DNA of 64,000 nt from Luteimonas galliterrae (GTDB taxonomy: Bacteria; Pseudomonadota; Gammaproteobacteria; Xanthomonadales; Xanthomonadaceae): NCBI RefSeq assembly GCF_023374055.1, contig NZ_JAMBEP010000001.1:496001-560000 (forward strand), written 5' to 3'. Within the stretch, counting starts at the first letter, position 1. Each line of letters opens with the position of its first letter. The translations under genes and the position numbers were made by a program. The notes below the pieces were generated by a model, which saw only the letters and a program-made list of their open reading frames with translations, searched no databases and had not been told where the DNA came from. This document shows positions 63,775-64,000 of the stretch, piece after piece.

Positions 63775-64000
63775 TTATTTGAAGCGTTCTTCCAGGACGC
63801 GCCGGATCTCCGATTCGATCGGCCCCTTCAGCGCCGACAGCAGGAAGCCCAGCTGGGCGCTGACCCGCAGTTGCTTGGGCTGCAGATCGATCTTGCCGTC
63901 CACGCCCGAGCGGCTGAAATTGAGCGTGTCCTCGTCCCATTCGTAGTCGACCCCGAACCGCTCGGCCAATTTGTCGGCGACTTCCTGGACCGCCTTGCGC
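63775..64000 (-). CDS. Polyhydroxyalkanoic acid system protein, truncated at window edge
   Basis: The visible 75 C-terminal residues read from KAVQEVADKLAERFGVDYEW through NFSRSGVDGKIDLQPKQLRV to GFLLSALKGPIESEIRRVLE. This matches the PHA granule-region protein family (PHA_gran_rgn), small proteins linked to PHA synthesis. The start lies outside the window. A REP repeat follows its stop. Confidence 0.85.
   Translation of the reverse strand, partial: RKAVQEVADKLAERFGVDYEWDEDTLNFSRSGVDGKIDLQPKQLRVSAQLGFLLSALKGPIESEIRRVLEERFK

Overview
The window is high-GC chromosomal DNA from a gammaproteobacterium, most likely of the Xanthomonadaceae/Lysobacteraceae (Lysobacter- or Luteimonas-like). This is inferred from gene order: the comEC-exbB-exbD-msbA-lpxK-kdsB-LMW-PTP-(thioredoxin/NHL)-uvrC-pgsA-tRNA run, a DUF6116 protein, a fused E1 alpha/beta dehydrogenase, and abundant short palindromic extragenic repeats. 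No 16S gene is present, so the genus cannot be fixed.

Layout. 0-9.2 kb: a truncated membrane protein, tcdA, tatD, a DUF6116 protein, a glycine-zipper envelope protein, a glutaryl-CoA dehydrogenase-like gene, a GNAT/GST pair, a fused 2-oxoacid dehydrogenase E1 and an FMN reductase. 9.3-14.5 kb, mostly minus strand: fdhD with an FdhF/YdeP oxidoreductase and a small partner, an OmpA-like lipoprotein and a YgfZ-like folate-binding protein. 14.4-20.2 kb: a succinate dehydrogenase locus (SdhAF4-like gene, sdhC, sdhD, sdhA, two exported unknowns, sdhB, a MAPEG protein, sdhE, ygfX). 20.2-25.4 kb: lolC/lolD, a periplasmic rhodanese and comEC. 25.4-34.6 kb: a tightly overlapping envelope and DNA-repair operon ending in pgsA, whose stop codon lies inside tRNA-Gly; tRNA-Cys and tRNA-Leu follow.

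35.1-43.8 kb is accessory. It holds a 1773-residue Sec-exported YD/RHS-repeat protein with a variable C-terminal tail, an overlapping downstream four-TM protein (candidate immunity protein), a palindromic element, and a 779-residue lipoprotein with one CxxCH haem site resembling hydrazine-synthase-alpha-like proteins. 43.9-50.4 kb: small unknowns, xthA, a GIY-YIG-like protein, a UDP-HexNAc dehydrogenase, a glutamate-synthase-like flavoprotein and a soluble PAS histidine kinase with its response regulator. 50.4-54.2 kb: a secreted lipocalin-like protein, an RibD/DHFR-like protein, and a compositionally different small island (unknown protein overlapping a VapC-like PIN nuclease, plus another unknown) beside tRNA-Val. 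54.2-64 kb: a lipid/polymer-granule neighbourhood with TPR protein, two phasin-like proteins, TetR regulator, acyl-CoA-binding protein, two-domain fatty-acyl reductase-like SDR, Mrr-like membrane protein, patatin and a truncated PHA-system protein.

The strongest candidates for unexplored biology are the YD-repeat/membrane-protein pair, the PIN-nuclease pair, the two-gene insertion in the sdh operon whose second gene begins with a diverged copy of the sdhB leader, and the HzsA-like cytochrome. All calls come from reading the sequence; no database search was run.
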